DNA of 64,000 nucleotides from Anodontia alba (Eukaryota > Mollusca > Bivalvia > Lucinida > Lucinidae): the NCBI GenBank assembly GCA_964016985.1, contig OZ024828.1, forward strand, positions 81,080,033-81,144,032, read 5' to 3'. Positions 1 to 38,329 of this stretch are shown here, piece by piece; positions within the stretch are counted from its first letter, which is position 1; each line of letters begins with the position of its first letter. The position numbers and the translations under genes were made by a program. The notes beneath the pieces were generated by a model. That model was given only the letters and a program-made list of their open reading frames with translations. It searched no databases and was not told the origin of the DNA.

Positions 1-32
1 ACATTTTCTGTATCTAAAAAATGGCCGTAGCG

Positions 33-228
33 TAAGAAAACGTACCTTCTGACATGTACGTTCAACGAAGACATATCAGCCTGATCAGTCTTTGTTGTCC
101 GTACGAGGACTTTGCATGCTTGTCTGTCCAAAATGCGCTCAGTAAAGATCTCTGATCAGACTGCGCGAATACGCAGGTTGATCTAATTTTTCGCTGGGCT
201 CACTTGTCCGAAGGTACGTTTTCTGAAG
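33..228. mobile_element. R187-family MITE copy with terminal inverted repeats
   Basis: The left end (AGAAAACGTACCTTCTGACA) and the right end read as inverted complements of each other over about 24 bp. The interior has the motifs GATCAGACTGCGCGAAT and CTTTGTTGTCC, which recur in the tandem array at 63480-63925. It lies about 100 bp upstream of the SLC35E3 start codon. No target duplication was identified. Confidence 0.6.
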
Positions 229-334
229 CTCCGGCTTATATACAGTGTAGTTTATGTAGTTTTGTAGTCTGAACTGAGCTGTTTTATTTTTACAGATTTG
301 TAAGAAAAATAATCAGTGACTGTTCGGTTTGCTA
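229..334 (+). promoter_or_regulatory. 5' flank / probable 5' UTR of SLC35E3
   Basis: A TATA-like string (CTTATATAC) lies near 235. A pyrimidine-rich stretch ending TTTTTACAG at about 296 would be a usable acceptor, so the visible first coding exon may be preceded by a non-coding exon. The transcription start cannot be placed from sequence alone. Confidence 0.25.
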
Positions 335-26781
<26,447 letters not shown>

Positions 26782-26864
26782 ATACAAGACCGCATAAGTC
26801 TCTATAGGGGAAATCCGTTACATGTACAGTGTGGGGAAATGGCCCTAAGGCTAGATTGTATATG

Positions 26865-26933
26865 CAAACAGTAATGCCAAGATCAGACTGCACATACATG
26901 CACTCTGATCAGGGCTTTTGCTGCTTGTCAGTG
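26865..26933. repeat. Degenerate PAL-1 / R187 hairpin in SLC35E3 3' flank
   Basis: GCAAACAGTAATGCCAAGAT ... CTGATCAGGGCTTTTGCTGC. Confidence 0.4.
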
Positions 26934-27206
26934 CATTACGAAAACAAGCCACTTTAAATATGCTGAAAATTTCAGAACCTGAAAATTTTCAATTAAAACA
27001 TTCTGACATTTTTCATATTTCTGCTCAAAATATAGATTGTGGGTGCTCATTTGAACTGCCTCAATGAAGCAGTTCTAATGAGCACCCACAATCTATGTTT
27101 TTGAGCAAAAATAAGAAAAATAATGTATACCCATGTAAACCCCAGTTTAACTATATAAAAGTGGGGTTTAAGAGGATCAAAATTATATAGGCATGTTTTT
27201 GTGATG
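26934..27206. mobile_element. M2 MITE
   Basis: CATTACGAAAACAAGCC, PAL-2 hairpin GATTGTGGGTGCTCATTTGA, GTGGGGTTTAAGAGGATC, GGCATGTTTTTGTGATG. Confidence 0.85.
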
Positions 27207-27243
27207 GTATTCTACAATATCCATGAATTTTATTTGTGAGCAA

Positions 27244-27457
27244 TTAACCCTTGTCCTGCTGAACCCGGATATACCCTGCCTTTGCAAACAGTGAAGATCC
27301 AGATCAGTTGGCTTCTGAAGAAGCCACCTGATCTGGATCCGCACTGTTTGCCATTAAGTATGTGAATTTATTGCAATTTTTGGGATCAGGTAATCTGATT
27401 GGCTGAAAATTAGAAGTAGGTGTGGCATCTTAATTTATTCAGCAGGACAAGGGTTAA
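27244..27457. mobile_element. M4 piggyBac-like MITE, well preserved
   Basis: TTAA-CCCTTGTCCTGCTGAACC and CAGCAGGACAAGGG-TTAA. PAL-1 hairpin AGATCCAGATCAGTTGGCTT. Confidence 0.85.
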
Positions 27458-27623
27458 GAACCTGTTTTGACTGCATATAATTATATGCTGGTTGTTCTGG
27501 ACCCACATTATCCACATCTGGCATTAGGGTCTGTTTCTCATATTGTACATTATTATATATACTGTATTTACCTTATGTATTTTGACATATTTCTGCACAA
27601 ACTACATGTATCTAGATCCAGAA

Positions 27624-27891
27624 GACTTGTTAAGGAGGCCTATTTGGTGATGGTTATGATATATTTTTGTTATTTCTGGATAATACATATGTTGTGGGTA
27701 CTGTATAATAAAAAAAAAAAAACTTGATAACTCTGGGATAAATTTTTTATTTCCCCATAAAAATGTATGTTGTGGGTACTCATAAGGCGCTTCAAATGAA
27801 TACCCGCAATATGAGTTTTTCTATGGAGAAATTTATAACATTATCCCAGAATTACAATCAGTTAGTTCTTCTTACCAAGTCCTCTGCCTGG
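27624..27891. mobile_element. M3 variant MITE, rearranged
   Basis: ACTTGTTAAGGAGGCCTATT at left, CTTACCAAGTCCTCT at right. Two partial PAL-2 arms (ATATGTTGTGGGTACTG and TATGTTGTGGGTACTCATAA) with an A-run between them. Confidence 0.6.
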
Positions 27892-28106
27892 GGTAGTAGT
27901 TGATAAGGGTCTGCTTTGTTTGCCATTCAGACAAAACTTCTCAGAGATAGGATTAAGATTTTAAATGGATGTTTCAATATCATGCCAAATATGGAAGAGA
28001 TAGCATCAGGATTTCAAATTTACGTTTCAATATCATCCAAGCAAGGTAAGGACTTAAGATGTCAAAGTATTTACGATAAATATGGTACACCAATTTTTAT
28101 TGCATA

Positions 28107-28455
28107 TACCGTATTCGACTTAATTACCGCACTGTGCGCTTAGGTTTTTCAAAATTACTGGGAACACTCAATTGTTGTAAAATATGTATCTACCTATTAA
28201 GTGTACATTTAAAAACATCAGAAAAGGACGCTTGTGATGATTATGCAATGTTTTGCCTGATTTTCTTAAAAAAGGCATATGTTGTGGGTACTCATTTGAA
28301 TTGCATTGACAAGTCCATGCAATTCAAATGAGTACCACAACATATGCCTTTACAAAGAAGTAGACAAAAAGTACACTAGCTGTAATCTGAAGACTACGGA
28401 ACTGCCTGACTGTGCCCTTATAGGGGTATGTGCGGTAATTAGGTTGAATACCGTA
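28107..28455. mobile_element. M11 MITE
   Basis: TACCGTATTCGACTTAATTA and its complement GTAATTAGGTTGAATACCGT. The centre is a PAL-2 hairpin TGTTGTGGGTACTCATTTGA with TTGCAT arms. Confidence 0.85.
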
Positions 28456-28744
28456 TGTATATTTATCATTATTATCAGCAAATGTTAGTGGGTGCTTTTA
28501 GATACTAATTATGTTCTAATCAAGGTGCATAGATACACATAAAGAGACAGTACTCTAAGCTTTTTTGTCTCCCCTTTCAAAGGTAGACCACTCTAGTAGA
28601 AAAAGATTTGCTAAACCTGCAGTAAGAATCCCATTTTAAAAGGGAATACTTCTAAAGGAGAGAATAGCTCTTAAGAGAACTGCTATTAAAGAAGCAATTT
28701 GCTTCACAATGGAGCAAGGGAGGGGAGCAAATTCTATCCTTTTA

Positions 28745-28908
28745 AAGTACATTTAGTTCTCAGTTTCTAGCGAAAGAATATGCACAAGACAGTACTAGTT
28801 ACCAGCTTAGAGGACTAAGCCTGTCCAGTAAAAAGTGTGGTTAGGTATACTCTCCAGCTGGACATGACTTAATTAGTGTTGCCTGGGCCGTAAAATTCCA
28901 AGTCAAAC
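28745..28908 (+). mobile_element. SINE-A 3' fragment
   Basis: Body segments GCGAAAGAATATGCACAAG, TTAGAGGACTAAGCCTGTCC and GGGCCGTAAAATTCCAAGTC. The head is missing. Confidence 0.7.
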
Positions 28909-29109
28909 AAAGTAGTTACCAGTGAAAAGGGAAGTGAATGCCTTATGGTCAGAATGATTACCTTGGTGGTGTATCCATTCGTCTTAGGTGATTTGTGGAT
29001 AAAAATTAGGGTGATTTTTTTTTTTTTTTTTTTTCTTCGCAATATATAAAATGGTGAAATGATTTTCATACAAGAATGCCTTGTACTGGCATGGAGATCC
29101 TGTTTTTAT

Positions 29110-29300
29110 TTTAACATAGCTCTAGATAAGAGGAGTAGCAAGAACTTTTTTTTTTTCTTATATCTCTATGAAAATAAATATTGTGGGTACTCATTAGAAG
29201 TGCCTCAAGGATGTGCTTCTAATGAGTACTACAACATATGTAAGAAGTAAGAGAGAAGTAAGAAAAGATATGTACCTTTTGTTTAAAAAAAAAAAAAAAA
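29110..29300. mobile_element. M3 MITE
   Basis: TAGCTCTAGATAAGAGGAGT, PAL-2 arms TTGTGGGTACTCATTAGAAG and GCTTCTAATGAGTAC. Confidence 0.7.
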
Positions 29301-29496
29301 ATTCATCTCATCTTGAGCTATGTTGTTGCACTGTGATTCTTTGATTTTTGTTTTAAATTAATATCTTTGTACTTATTTTAACTGCAATCCTTCCAATGAA
29401 AACTGATCATAGCTTTCATTGTTTTGTTATGTTTGTTTTGTTTTCTTTTGTTTTCTTTAATGCAGACTTCTATTATTATTTTTATACTGTAGTTTT

Positions 29497-31309
29497 TAGC
29501 TCACCTGAGCTCTGCTCAGGATGAGCTATTGTGATCATTTTCCGTCCGTAGTCCATACGTGCGTCCGTCCGTCCGTTAACATTTTCAAACGACTTCTCCT
29601 CTGAAGCCGCTGAGCCAATTTTGCTCAAATTTCATATGGAGCCTCCTTAGGATGGGGGAATGAAAAATTGCTAAAATGGTCACGGTCTGTTGACCAAGAT
29701 GGCCGCCATGCCCATATATGGTAAAAACCTTTAAAAATCTTCTTCTCCAGAACCGAGAATGCCTTTGGGCTGAACCTTTACAGGATTCATCAGGGATGGG
29801 AGGTTTATCAAAATTGCTAAAAGAATTGTCATACGTTGATGTTTGATTTTTTTACGGCAAGGTCAGGTTTGCTTCCCTATGCATTTGTATGGGAAATCCC
29901 TTTAAAAATCATCTTCTCCAAAACCAAGCATGCCTTATGGCTGAATCTTTGCATATATCATCGGGAATGGGAGGGCTACCAAAATTGCTAAAATAATGGT
30001 CGTACATTGACATTTGACCTTTTTACGGTAAGGTCAATTTTGCTTCCTTATGCCTTTGTATGGGAAAAATGTTCAGAATTTCAAACAACTTCTCCTCTGG
30101 AGCCTCTGGGCCAATTGTGCTCAAATTTTATATGGAGCCTCCTTAGGTAGGGGGAATGAAAGATTGCTAAAATGATCACGGTCCATTGACCAAGATGGCC
30201 GCCATACCCATATATGGTAAAAACCTTTAAAAATCTTCTTCTCTAGAACCAAGGATGCTTTGGGGCTGAATCTTTGCATAAATCATCGGGGACAGGGGGT
30301 CTACCAAAGTTGCCAAAATAATGGTCGTACATTGACAGTTGACCTTTATACGGCAAGGTCAAGTTTGCTTCCCTATGCATTTGTATGGTAAAAAACATTT
30401 AAAAATCTTATTCTCCAAAACCGAGCATGGCTTGTGGCTGAATCTTTGCATATATCATCTGAAACGGGTGGTCTACCAAAGTTGCTAAAATAATTGTCAT
30501 ACATTGACATTTAACCTTTTTACGGCGAGGTCAAGTTTGCTTCTGTATGCATTTGTATGGGCCCTATACATTTGTATGGAAAAAATGTTGATAATTTCAA
30601 ATGGCTTTTCCTCTGAAACCTCCGGGCCAGTGTTGCTCAAATTTCATGCAGAGCCTCCTTGGGCAGGAGAATGAAAGGTTGCTAAAATGGGCATGGTCCA
30701 TTGATCAAAATGGCTGCCATGCCCATATATGGTAAAAACTTTTAAAAATCTTCTTCTCCATAACCAAATAAGCCCTGGGCCCTAATCTTAGCACAAATTA
30801 TGGGGGGCAGGAGATCTACCAAAATTGCTAAAATGATGGTTCTGTGTTGACATTTGACCTTTTTACCTCCAAGGTCAAATTTGCTTCCCCATTTGTATGG
30901 GCCATATACATTTATATTGAAAGTATCAAAGTGACTTGTAGATCAACAGTAGTTAAAATTGTTCTGATTGGAAATCTAAGATGGCCATCATCTGGTTTAT
31001 ATTTATTATATTTCCCTGCCACTGTGCTGTTTACATGTATAAAATCATGATTCTTCAGAAACCACTTAGCCAATTTCCACCAAATTTCACATTGATCCTT
31101 CTGTTGAAATGTGATTGATAGTTTATTCAAATGATCATGCTCCACTGACTGTCAGGCCCATATATTCTTCTTCAAAACTAAGAACTGCTCAAATGATGAT
31201 ATTTTCATTAGTTGTGATGATAGGATTGGAAAAATGTTGCATAACATCTGCATATCTGCAGTGGCTATGTCACTCAGGTGAGCGAATCGTGGCCCGTGGC
31301 CCTCTTGTT
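29497..31309 (+). mobile_element. HEL element, AGCTC type
   Basis: Head TAGCTCACCTGAGCTCTGCT then a GTCCGTCC microsatellite (29560-29577). Core repeats are built on CTTCTTCTCCAGAACCGAG, AAAATGGTCACGGTC and AAGATGGCCGCCATGCCCAT. The end CAGGTGAGCGAATCG, short GC hairpin, CCTCTTGTT matches the 3' end of 40578-42389. Confidence 0.75.
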
Positions 31310-31341
31310 TATTTTTTATTTTCCTTGGGGCAGTTGATAAT

Positions 31342-31630
31342 TACAGTCAACTCTTTTGTTATCTCGAATTCCTAAGGACTCTCTGAAATACTTCGAGATA
31401 TCCGTACATATCAGCTTTGCAGAACTGAGGAAAAAATAACTCGAACAACCACATTTAACAAATATATGTGTAACTGGACTCTTGAAGGTAGAGATATATT
31501 GAAAATATTGTGGAAAAAAGGAGAAATTTTTTTACCTGTTGTTAGATTTTCATGTTTAGGCAGGGACCAGATTTTCATTTCGAGATAAGTGGTTATTCGA
31601 GATAAGCATGGTCGAGATAACGAACTGTAT
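31342..31630. mobile_element. M7 Tigger/pogo-like MITE
   Basis: TACAGTCAACTCTTTTGTTA and GGTCGAGATAACGAACTGTA tips, TA-flanked, with repeated TTCGAGATA phrases typical of pogo/Tigger TIRs. Confidence 0.8.
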
Positions 31631-31849
31631 ATTTTTTTCTGTGGGAGTGGGTGTGAGGGGCATGGGCTGGAGGGGTCGATTGGTTACAATCAGTTGTTTA
31701 TTATCCATAGCATACATACACCAAAATTTCCTTAACCAATTAAAGACTGAATAAACTATCCCACAATATATGTTGGAGGAGTCCATTTTCAGTTTATGTT
31801 TGTTGGGTTATATGATGTAGATATTCCTAAAGAAAAATGGTTGAACTAT

Positions 31850-31921
31850 TTGCAAACAGTGGAGACTCTGATCAGATGCTGCATTCTGTGGCATCTGATC
31901 TGCGTCTGCACTGTTTGCCAG
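31850..31921. repeat. PAL-1 hairpin
   Basis: GCAAACAGTGGAGACTCTGA / CAGATGCTGCATTCTGTGG and complement. Confidence 0.7.
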
Positions 31922-32695
31922 TTGCCTGTTTAAGGGTCTCCAGTCTTCAATGGGTTAAGGTTGTTGTCCACATAATTATCATTATAGATGTCATGTTCAT
32001 ATACAGTAGTAACCAGTTGACAAAGTTTTCTATACAAATGGATTTTTTTTAAATAATTCAAAAGTACAAAAATATAAGTGAAGGTACCCAGGAAATGCCA
32101 TAAGAAGACATATTTATAAGGAAAGGAAAAATGTTCTTAAATATGATGCTAACTGTCTGCAGCAGCTACTGTTAGCCTGTATGTTGTTAAAATACCAACA
32201 TGAGAAAAGATACCTCATAGCATACACCCATGAGTGGAATTAATACTCTTAATTGATGGAATTTTTACCACTTTTTACAAGGGAGACAACTTGTTATTTC
32301 CTTTTGCCTTCCTGTAGAGCAGTTCGTTTCAGACAAGGAGTCCAGTCTAAAAGGAAAGAATTTGCTCCCACAGGGAGCTTTCCTTTTAGAGTAGACCCCT
32401 TTTCAGAAGGGATGCAAAACACCTGGGAAAAAATTACCCCACTGAAAGTATCAATTTCCCTTATGACTCTGATCAGCCTTAGATGAAGTGAAGTCCAGTC
32501 CAGTCAGTCATCACAGTCCATTCTAAGGAATTTTGGCTCTCAGCAGAGCAGCCTATGAAGATTTCTTCACATGTAATAATGTACATTATCTCAAGTTGCG
32601 ACCCTTATGTTTTTGGACCAAGTTTGATGTAATTTCCCTAAATATTTGGACACAGTGGTCTGAGCAAACATTATAGGACCAGAGCAAGGTGCTGC

Positions 32696-32890
32696 TAATA
32701 AACAGTAGTGACTAAGTGGTTTGTGCTCCTGATCACAAGGTCCCGGGATGGAATCTCGCTGGAGGCAGAATTCAGCTCTTGATGGCACTTTGTTGCACAG
32801 AACCTTTCATTATCTCCTTCTGGCTGGGTATTTCTTAATTAATGTTGAAAAAGGACATAAAACAGCAAATCATCATCATCATCATCATCA
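32696..32890 (+). mobile_element. SINE-C with (CAT)n tail
   Basis: TAGTGACTAAGTGGTTTGTG and a B-box-like GGGATGGAATCTCGC, body CAGAATTCAGCTCTTGATGG, TTGAAAAAGGACATAAAAC and a CAT microsatellite tail. Confidence 0.75.
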
Positions 32891-33104
32891 TAATCATCAC
32901 AATGAACAGACTGAGAAGGGTCTACAGAGCATCAGTATTAAGGCTGGCAATTCAGAGCTGAAAAGATAATCGATTATCGGTCCTGCCATTGCGATCAATA
33001 ATCGATTAGTAATCACTGAAGATTTGGTCATAATTTTACCTGTCTGCCTGAGCATGACTCTTACCATATGTTGTACTTTACTGTATGTATTTGATCTGAC
33101 AGGC

Positions 33105-33260
33105 CTGAGTAGTGTAGACCCAGATGAGATGTGGCAAACACGGTGTCTCATCGGGGTCTGCACTGTTTGCCACTCATCCAGCTATTTTAGACACACCATT
33201 GGGTAGTATGTTGTACTTTTTCAAATTTTAGATTAAGTATGGTAAGGAGTTGAGGTGTCT
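33105..33260. mobile_element. PAL-1-bearing MITE fragment
   Basis: GTGTAGACCCAGATGAGATG with GGGGTCTGCACTGTTTGCC, then TTTTAGACACACCATTGGGT. The same order occurs at 43384-43500 and 49148-49300. Confidence 0.5.
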
Positions 33261-33517
33261 GAATATTAAGGATAAATATGGTAAAGTAATAGACACAGGA
33301 ATTAAATGATCGATTATTAGCAAATCTGTAATGATAATCATTTTTGTGGAATTTATTGATCAATTAATCGATTATCTGATTAATCATGCCAGCATTAATC
33401 AGTATATCATCCCAAAAGCTTTTTTATAATCTAAACTTTTTTCAAAGCTTAGTATGGTAAAGGGTTAGACAACTGACTTTTGATCAAAGTTACAGTAATT
33501 AATTAATTAAATTTTGT

Positions 33518-33705
33518 TCTGTCCTAGTTGCAAATAAGGAGAACTATTGGGTTATAATTCTGGGATAATTTTCTTACTTATTCGTAAAAAGATGGCTTTG
33601 TACTCATCAGAAGGACAAGGTTAGGTGCTTCATATGAGTACCTGCAATATATGTTTTGTGGAGAAACTAGAAAAATCTGTCTGATACTCCACTTACCTAG
33701 GGTTA
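33518..33705. mobile_element. M3 variant MITE, diverged
   Basis: AGTTGCAAATAAGGAGAAC, ATAATTCTGGGATAATTTTC and decayed PAL-2 arms. Confidence 0.5.
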
Positions 33706-33808
33706 TGCAGTTTCAGATTCAAGTTAGGAGACTGATCTGAGCTTCCTTATTTCATATGTTTTTACCCTGGCTTACATGGTGTACTGTTTATCCAAAATGT
33801 AGACTTGA

Positions 33809-34052
33809 GAGCCCAGTTGTTCAAAGCTAATGACATCGTTAGTTAAAGATTAGTTAAAATTTACATTGAGTGATACACAAATATGCTGAAATTTTTTGCT
33901 GAAAAAGTGTGAGTAGCTTTTGCAGTGCAAAAGCTACTCACATTTTTTCAGCAAAAAATATCAGAATATTGTATATTGACTCCACTAAAACAGTTAACAA
34001 AATGACCCTTAACGAGCTAGTTAAGCTAACGACGCTTTAAACAGCTGGGCCC
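33809..34052. mobile_element. M1 palindromic MITE, full length
   Basis: GAGCCCAGTTGTTCAAAGCT and AAACAGCTGGGCCC tips. The central hairpin GAGTAGCTTTTGCAGTGC is complete. Confidence 0.9.
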
Positions 34053-34345
34053 TTTACTGTATTTGTCTATTCTGTTGATGTGTCTGAAAATTGCTGAAGT
34101 GCTGAACAACTGGGCCCAGAATTTTAATGAATTAATACTTTGACCATTTTAACAGAGGTTTCACTAAATTTTCTCACACCCTGTGCATCAAGGCAAAGTA
34201 GGTGGGTAGTTCTGTATGTTCTGTATACATGTATAAAGTATTTACCCTAATGGTATTCAGACACCTTAACTCCTTACCATATTTGTCCTAAATTTTAACA
34301 AAGTCCATTCTGCTCCTTCTTAATGTGTCTAAAATATTGCTGTAT

Positions 34346-34422
34346 GTATGGCAAACAGTGTAGACCCTGATCAGATGCCACACTCTGCGGCATTTGATCT
34401 GCACTTATACTATTTGCAAAGG
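34346..34422. repeat. PAL-1 hairpin
   Basis: GGCAAACAGTGTAGACCCTG with ATCAGATGCCACACTCTGCG and a decayed right arm. Confidence 0.7.
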
Positions 34423-34444
34423 CCTATCAATCCCAATACTTAAG

Positions 34445-35334
34445 GTTATTATGGTAAAACCTGTGCAAATTTGTCAAAAGTAGCAATGTTTAGTGGTCCC
34501 CTATATAAATCCTGCCAATCAAGATCCAAACTGGCCATGCCCAGGGAGTCATTAGCTCCCACAGACTTAAAATGGGAAAAACTTAAAAAATCTTCTCTGA
34601 AACCACGAGGCCCAGAGCTTACGTATTTAATATGTAGCAATGTTTAGTGGTCCCCTACATAAATCCTGCCAATCAGGGCTCTGGGGCCCAAACTAGCCAC
34701 GCCTGGGGGTCATTAGCTCCCATAGACTTATAATGGGAAAACAAAAAAATCTTCTCTGAAACCATGAGGCCCAGAGCTTATATATTTAGTATGTAGCAAT
34801 GTTTAGTGGTCCCCTACATAAATCCTGCCAATCAAGCCCCTGGGGTCCACACTGGCCATGCCCTGGGGGTCATTAGCTCCCATAGACATAATGGGAAAAA
34901 CAAAAAAAATTTCTTCTCTGAAACCATGAGGCCTACAGCTTACATATTTAATATGTAGCAAAATTTAGTGTTCCCCTACATAAATCCTGCTAATGAAGCC
35001 CCTTGGGCCCAAACTGGCCATGCCTCTGGGGTCATTAGCTCCCATAGACTTATAATTGGAAAAACCTTCTTCTCTGAAACCAGCAGGCCCACAGCTTATG
35101 TATTTAGTATGTATCAATGTTAAATCCTGCTAATCAGGCCCCTGGGGTTTAAACTGGTTTTACTGATGGCCCTTTGAAAATTTCAGCATTTTAACCTTGT
35201 AAGCAAGATATCTCAAAAATTGTTTAAGCCATTGCTTTGAAACTTGGCAGGCTAATAGGGAATGATGAGTAAATGACCTGATTAACTTACAGCAATTAAC
35301 TCAGGTGAGTGTTGTGGCCCATGGGCCTCTTGTT
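34445..35334 (+). mobile_element. HEL element, 5'-truncated, ~158 bp core repeats
   Basis: Five units with TAGCAATGTTTAGTGGTCCC, CATAAATCCTGCCAATCA and GTCATTAGCTCCCATAGAC. It ends CAGGTGAGTGTTGTGGCCCA then GGGCCTCTTGTT. Confidence 0.7.
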
Positions 35335-35477
35335 TGTTGCAAACCCAAGCAGCCGGAGAAATTCAATTATAAAAAACCCACAATCATGACCCCCCACTGT
35401 CGCACATGACTATTTCTAGTCTTTTTTATATTTGTCCATTTGTGAATATATGTTTGTGCTGATTGCATAATTTCTGC

Positions 35478-35676
35478 TTAACCCATTTATGTCCAATGAA
35501 CTCTTCCATTTCTATTATTAGACAATTTCAATTTAAAAGGTGTGAGTTTTATTTTTATTACTTTTTGCAAAATTTTATAATTTTTAGAAAGAATTGTGGA
35601 CACTGATCAGACAGTGTATTCTATGCCATATGGTCTTAATCAACACTGATTGCCTGTGTAGAAACTGATGTGTTAA
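35478..35676. mobile_element. Possible TTAA-type MITE, decayed
   Basis: TTAA-CCCATTTATGTCC at left as in 26429-26663. The right end GATGTG-TTAA is weak. Confidence 0.35.
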
Positions 35677-35833
35677 TCTTTGAAGTTAACAAATACAGTA
35701 CCTGTATGTCATCTTTCAATAGATTGCCTCAGGATATAAAGATAGCATCACAAAAACATGCCTATATAATTTTGACCCCCTTAAACCCCACTTTTATATA
35801 GTAAAACTGGGGTTTACAGGGGTATACATTATT

Positions 35834-38107
35834 ATATCCCCGACATACGAAGTATGTGGGGGTATATAGTTTTCGCTTTTCCGTTCGTTCGTTCGTACGT
35901 ACGTTCGTTCGTTCGTTCGTCTTTCCGTCGCAGGGTCAAAGTTTTTGTGTTAAAGTTTATAAGACCTCATACAGGCCTCCTAGTGAAACCTATAAAACCT
36001 ATAATAACCTATAATTTTGTGTCAAACCTATAAAACCTTTATTTTGTTCATAAAACCTGTAAAAAGCCTGTATTTTCATGAAAAAACCTATATTTTTCAC
36101 TTTTTGAACCTTCTCGCGACTCAACCCTAACTTTTCTTCAAAATGCCCTACTATTTTTACTTTTTAGTCCCAAAAAATGATGAAAACTGTCAAGAAATTG
36201 TATTTTTTTCCTCGCTCGCTTCGCTCGCTTGGACTTTGTAAAATTCAGATCAACTTTATCTGAATAATTGTGGCGCAAAAATTCGTCAAGTATTTTTTCT
36301 TCTCAGTTTTAAATCTTTATATGAGTTTGGAAGAATCTTTTTTTAACCTATATTTTTTATTGAAAAACCTGTAAATATCCTATATTTTGAGTAAGAAGAA
36401 CCTATATAAAAACCTATATTTTCAAAGTGGGCCACTAGGAGGCCTGCCTCATATTTTGAAGACCCTTTGATGGATTTAGTTCATATTTGGCATGATGGTA
36501 GATATAGGTCTAAAATTTTTATTAGCACCATCCCCACCCCTGGGGTGACCTTGGGGTCAAGGTCACGGACTTAGAAGTTTTGTAAAAAAGTCACAGGGTC
36601 AAAGTTTTTGTGTTAAAGTTTATAAGACCTCATATTTTGAAGACCCTTTGATGGATTTCGTTCATATTTGGCATGATGGTAGATATAGGTCTTAAGTTTT
36701 TATCAGCACCATCCCCACCCCGGGCGTGACCTTGTGTCAAGGTCAAGGACTTAGAATTTTCATTAAAAAAGTCAAAGTTTTTTGTGTTTTAGTTTAAATA
36801 GCTATATCATCAAGACCCTTGAGGAATTTCATTTATATTTGACATGTTGGTAGATATTGGCCTAGCGTCTTACTCCGCATGATCCCCACCCTGGATGTGA
36901 CCGAGGTCAAGGTCACGAACTTAGAATTTTCATATAAAAGTAAAAATTTTTGCGTTTAAGTTTATATAGCCATATCATCAAGACCTTTTATTAAATTTCA
37001 TTATCCCCTAACTGAAAGGTTGAGCTGATATAGCTATCAGCAAGGAATCTGTTCGTCTGTCCGTCAGTCCGTTGAAGTATTATTGGTTCATACTTTATTT
37101 TTGTTTTAGGGTTAAAGTTTTTGCGTTAAAGTTTATAAGACCTCATATTTTGAAGACCCTTTAATGGTTTTCAGTCATATTTGGCATGATGGTATATATA
37201 GGTCTTAAGTTTTTATCAGCACCATCCCCTCCCCGGGGGTGACCTTGGGGTCAAGGTCACAGACTTAGAATTATCAGAAAAAAGTCAAAAGTTTTTTGTG
37301 TTTAAGTTTATATAGCTATATCATCAAGACCTTGAGGAATTTCATTTATATTTTACATGTTGGTAGATATCGGCCTAGCGTCTTACTCCGCATGATCCCC
37401 ACCCCAGGTGTGACCGGGTCAAGGTCACGAACTTAGACTTTTCATATAAAAGTAAAAATTTTTGCATTTAAGTTTATATAGCCATATCATCAAGACCTTT
37501 TTTTAAATTTCATTATCCCCTAACTGAAAGGTTGAGCGGATATAGCTATCAGCAAGAAATCTTTTTGTCTGTCCGACTGTCCTTTGAAGCGTTATTTGTT
37601 CATACTTTGTTCATATTTTGAAGACCTTTTGATGGATTTCATTCATATTTGGCATGATGGTAGATATAGGTCTAAAGTTTTTATTAGTCCCATCTCCACC
37701 CCAGGGGTGACCTTGGGGTCAAGGTCATAGACTTAGAATTTTCATAAAAAAGTCAAAGTTTTTTTGTGTTTAAGTTTATATAGCTATACCATCAAGAACC
37801 TTTGAGGAATTTCATTTATATTTGACATGTTGGTAGATATAGGGTATGACCTTCCGGTCAAGGTCACAGACTTAGAAATTTCATATAAAAGTAAAAAAAA
37901 TTGCATCTAAGTTTATATAGCTATACCATCAAGACCTTTTGTTGAATTTCGTTATCCTCCTACCGAGAGGTTTAGGGGATATAGCTATCAGCATGGAATT
38001 CATCCATTCTGCCATCTCCAGAGTCAAAGCTACATATTTTGTGCTCGTTAAAAACTGGCGGTAGCGCTGGTCGGGGGTATATGTGCCCCACTGAGCACTT
38101 TGTCTAG
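35834..38107 (+). mobile_element. HEL element inside M2, CTAG terminus
   Basis: Head ATCCCCGACATACGAAGTAT with hairpin CATACGAAGTATG, a GTTC microsatellite (35882-35920), and core repeats with GGCATGATGGTAGATATAGG and GGTCAAGGTCACGGACTTAG. It ends with hairpin GTGCCCCACTGAGCAC, TTTGT, CTAG and then TT, with no target duplication, as expected for Helitron-class insertion. Confidence 0.85.
35972..36446. mobile_element. hAT-like MITE inside the HEL element
   Basis: Tips CAGGCCTCCTAGTG and CACTAGGAGGCCTG are perfect inverted repeats. CCTCATA flanks both sides (35965-35971, 36447-36453). The uninterrupted core unit at about 36620 reads GACCTCATATTTTGAAG, confirming the empty site. The interior is CCTATAAAACC-rich. 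Confidence 0.88.
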
Positions 38108-38329
38108 TTTTTCTTATTTCTGCTCAGAAACATAGATTGCGGGTACTCGTTAGAAACATAGATTGCGGGTACTCGTTAGAACCGCCTCATCAAGGCGGTT
38201 CTAATGAGTACCCACAATCTATGCTTTGATCAGAAATATGAAAAAAATATCAGAATTTTTATCTGAAAATTTTCAGTTTTTGGTGGTAAAATTTTCAGTA
38301 TATTTGAATAGGCATGTTTTCGTAATAGG

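Larger units (their letters stand above)
35746..38328. mobile_element. M2 MITE split by a HEL insertion
   Basis: Left part CATCACAAAAACATGCCTAT to GGGGTATACATTAT (35746-35833). Right part resumes at 38108 with TTTTTCTTATTTCTGCTCAG, PAL-2 hairpin (partly duplicated) and GGCATGTTTTCGTAAT. Together they make one ordinary M2. Confidence 0.88.

Noticed and set aside
28869..29069. Small gene downstream of SLC35E3
   Set aside because: Built partly on a poly-T tract and a SINE-A tail.
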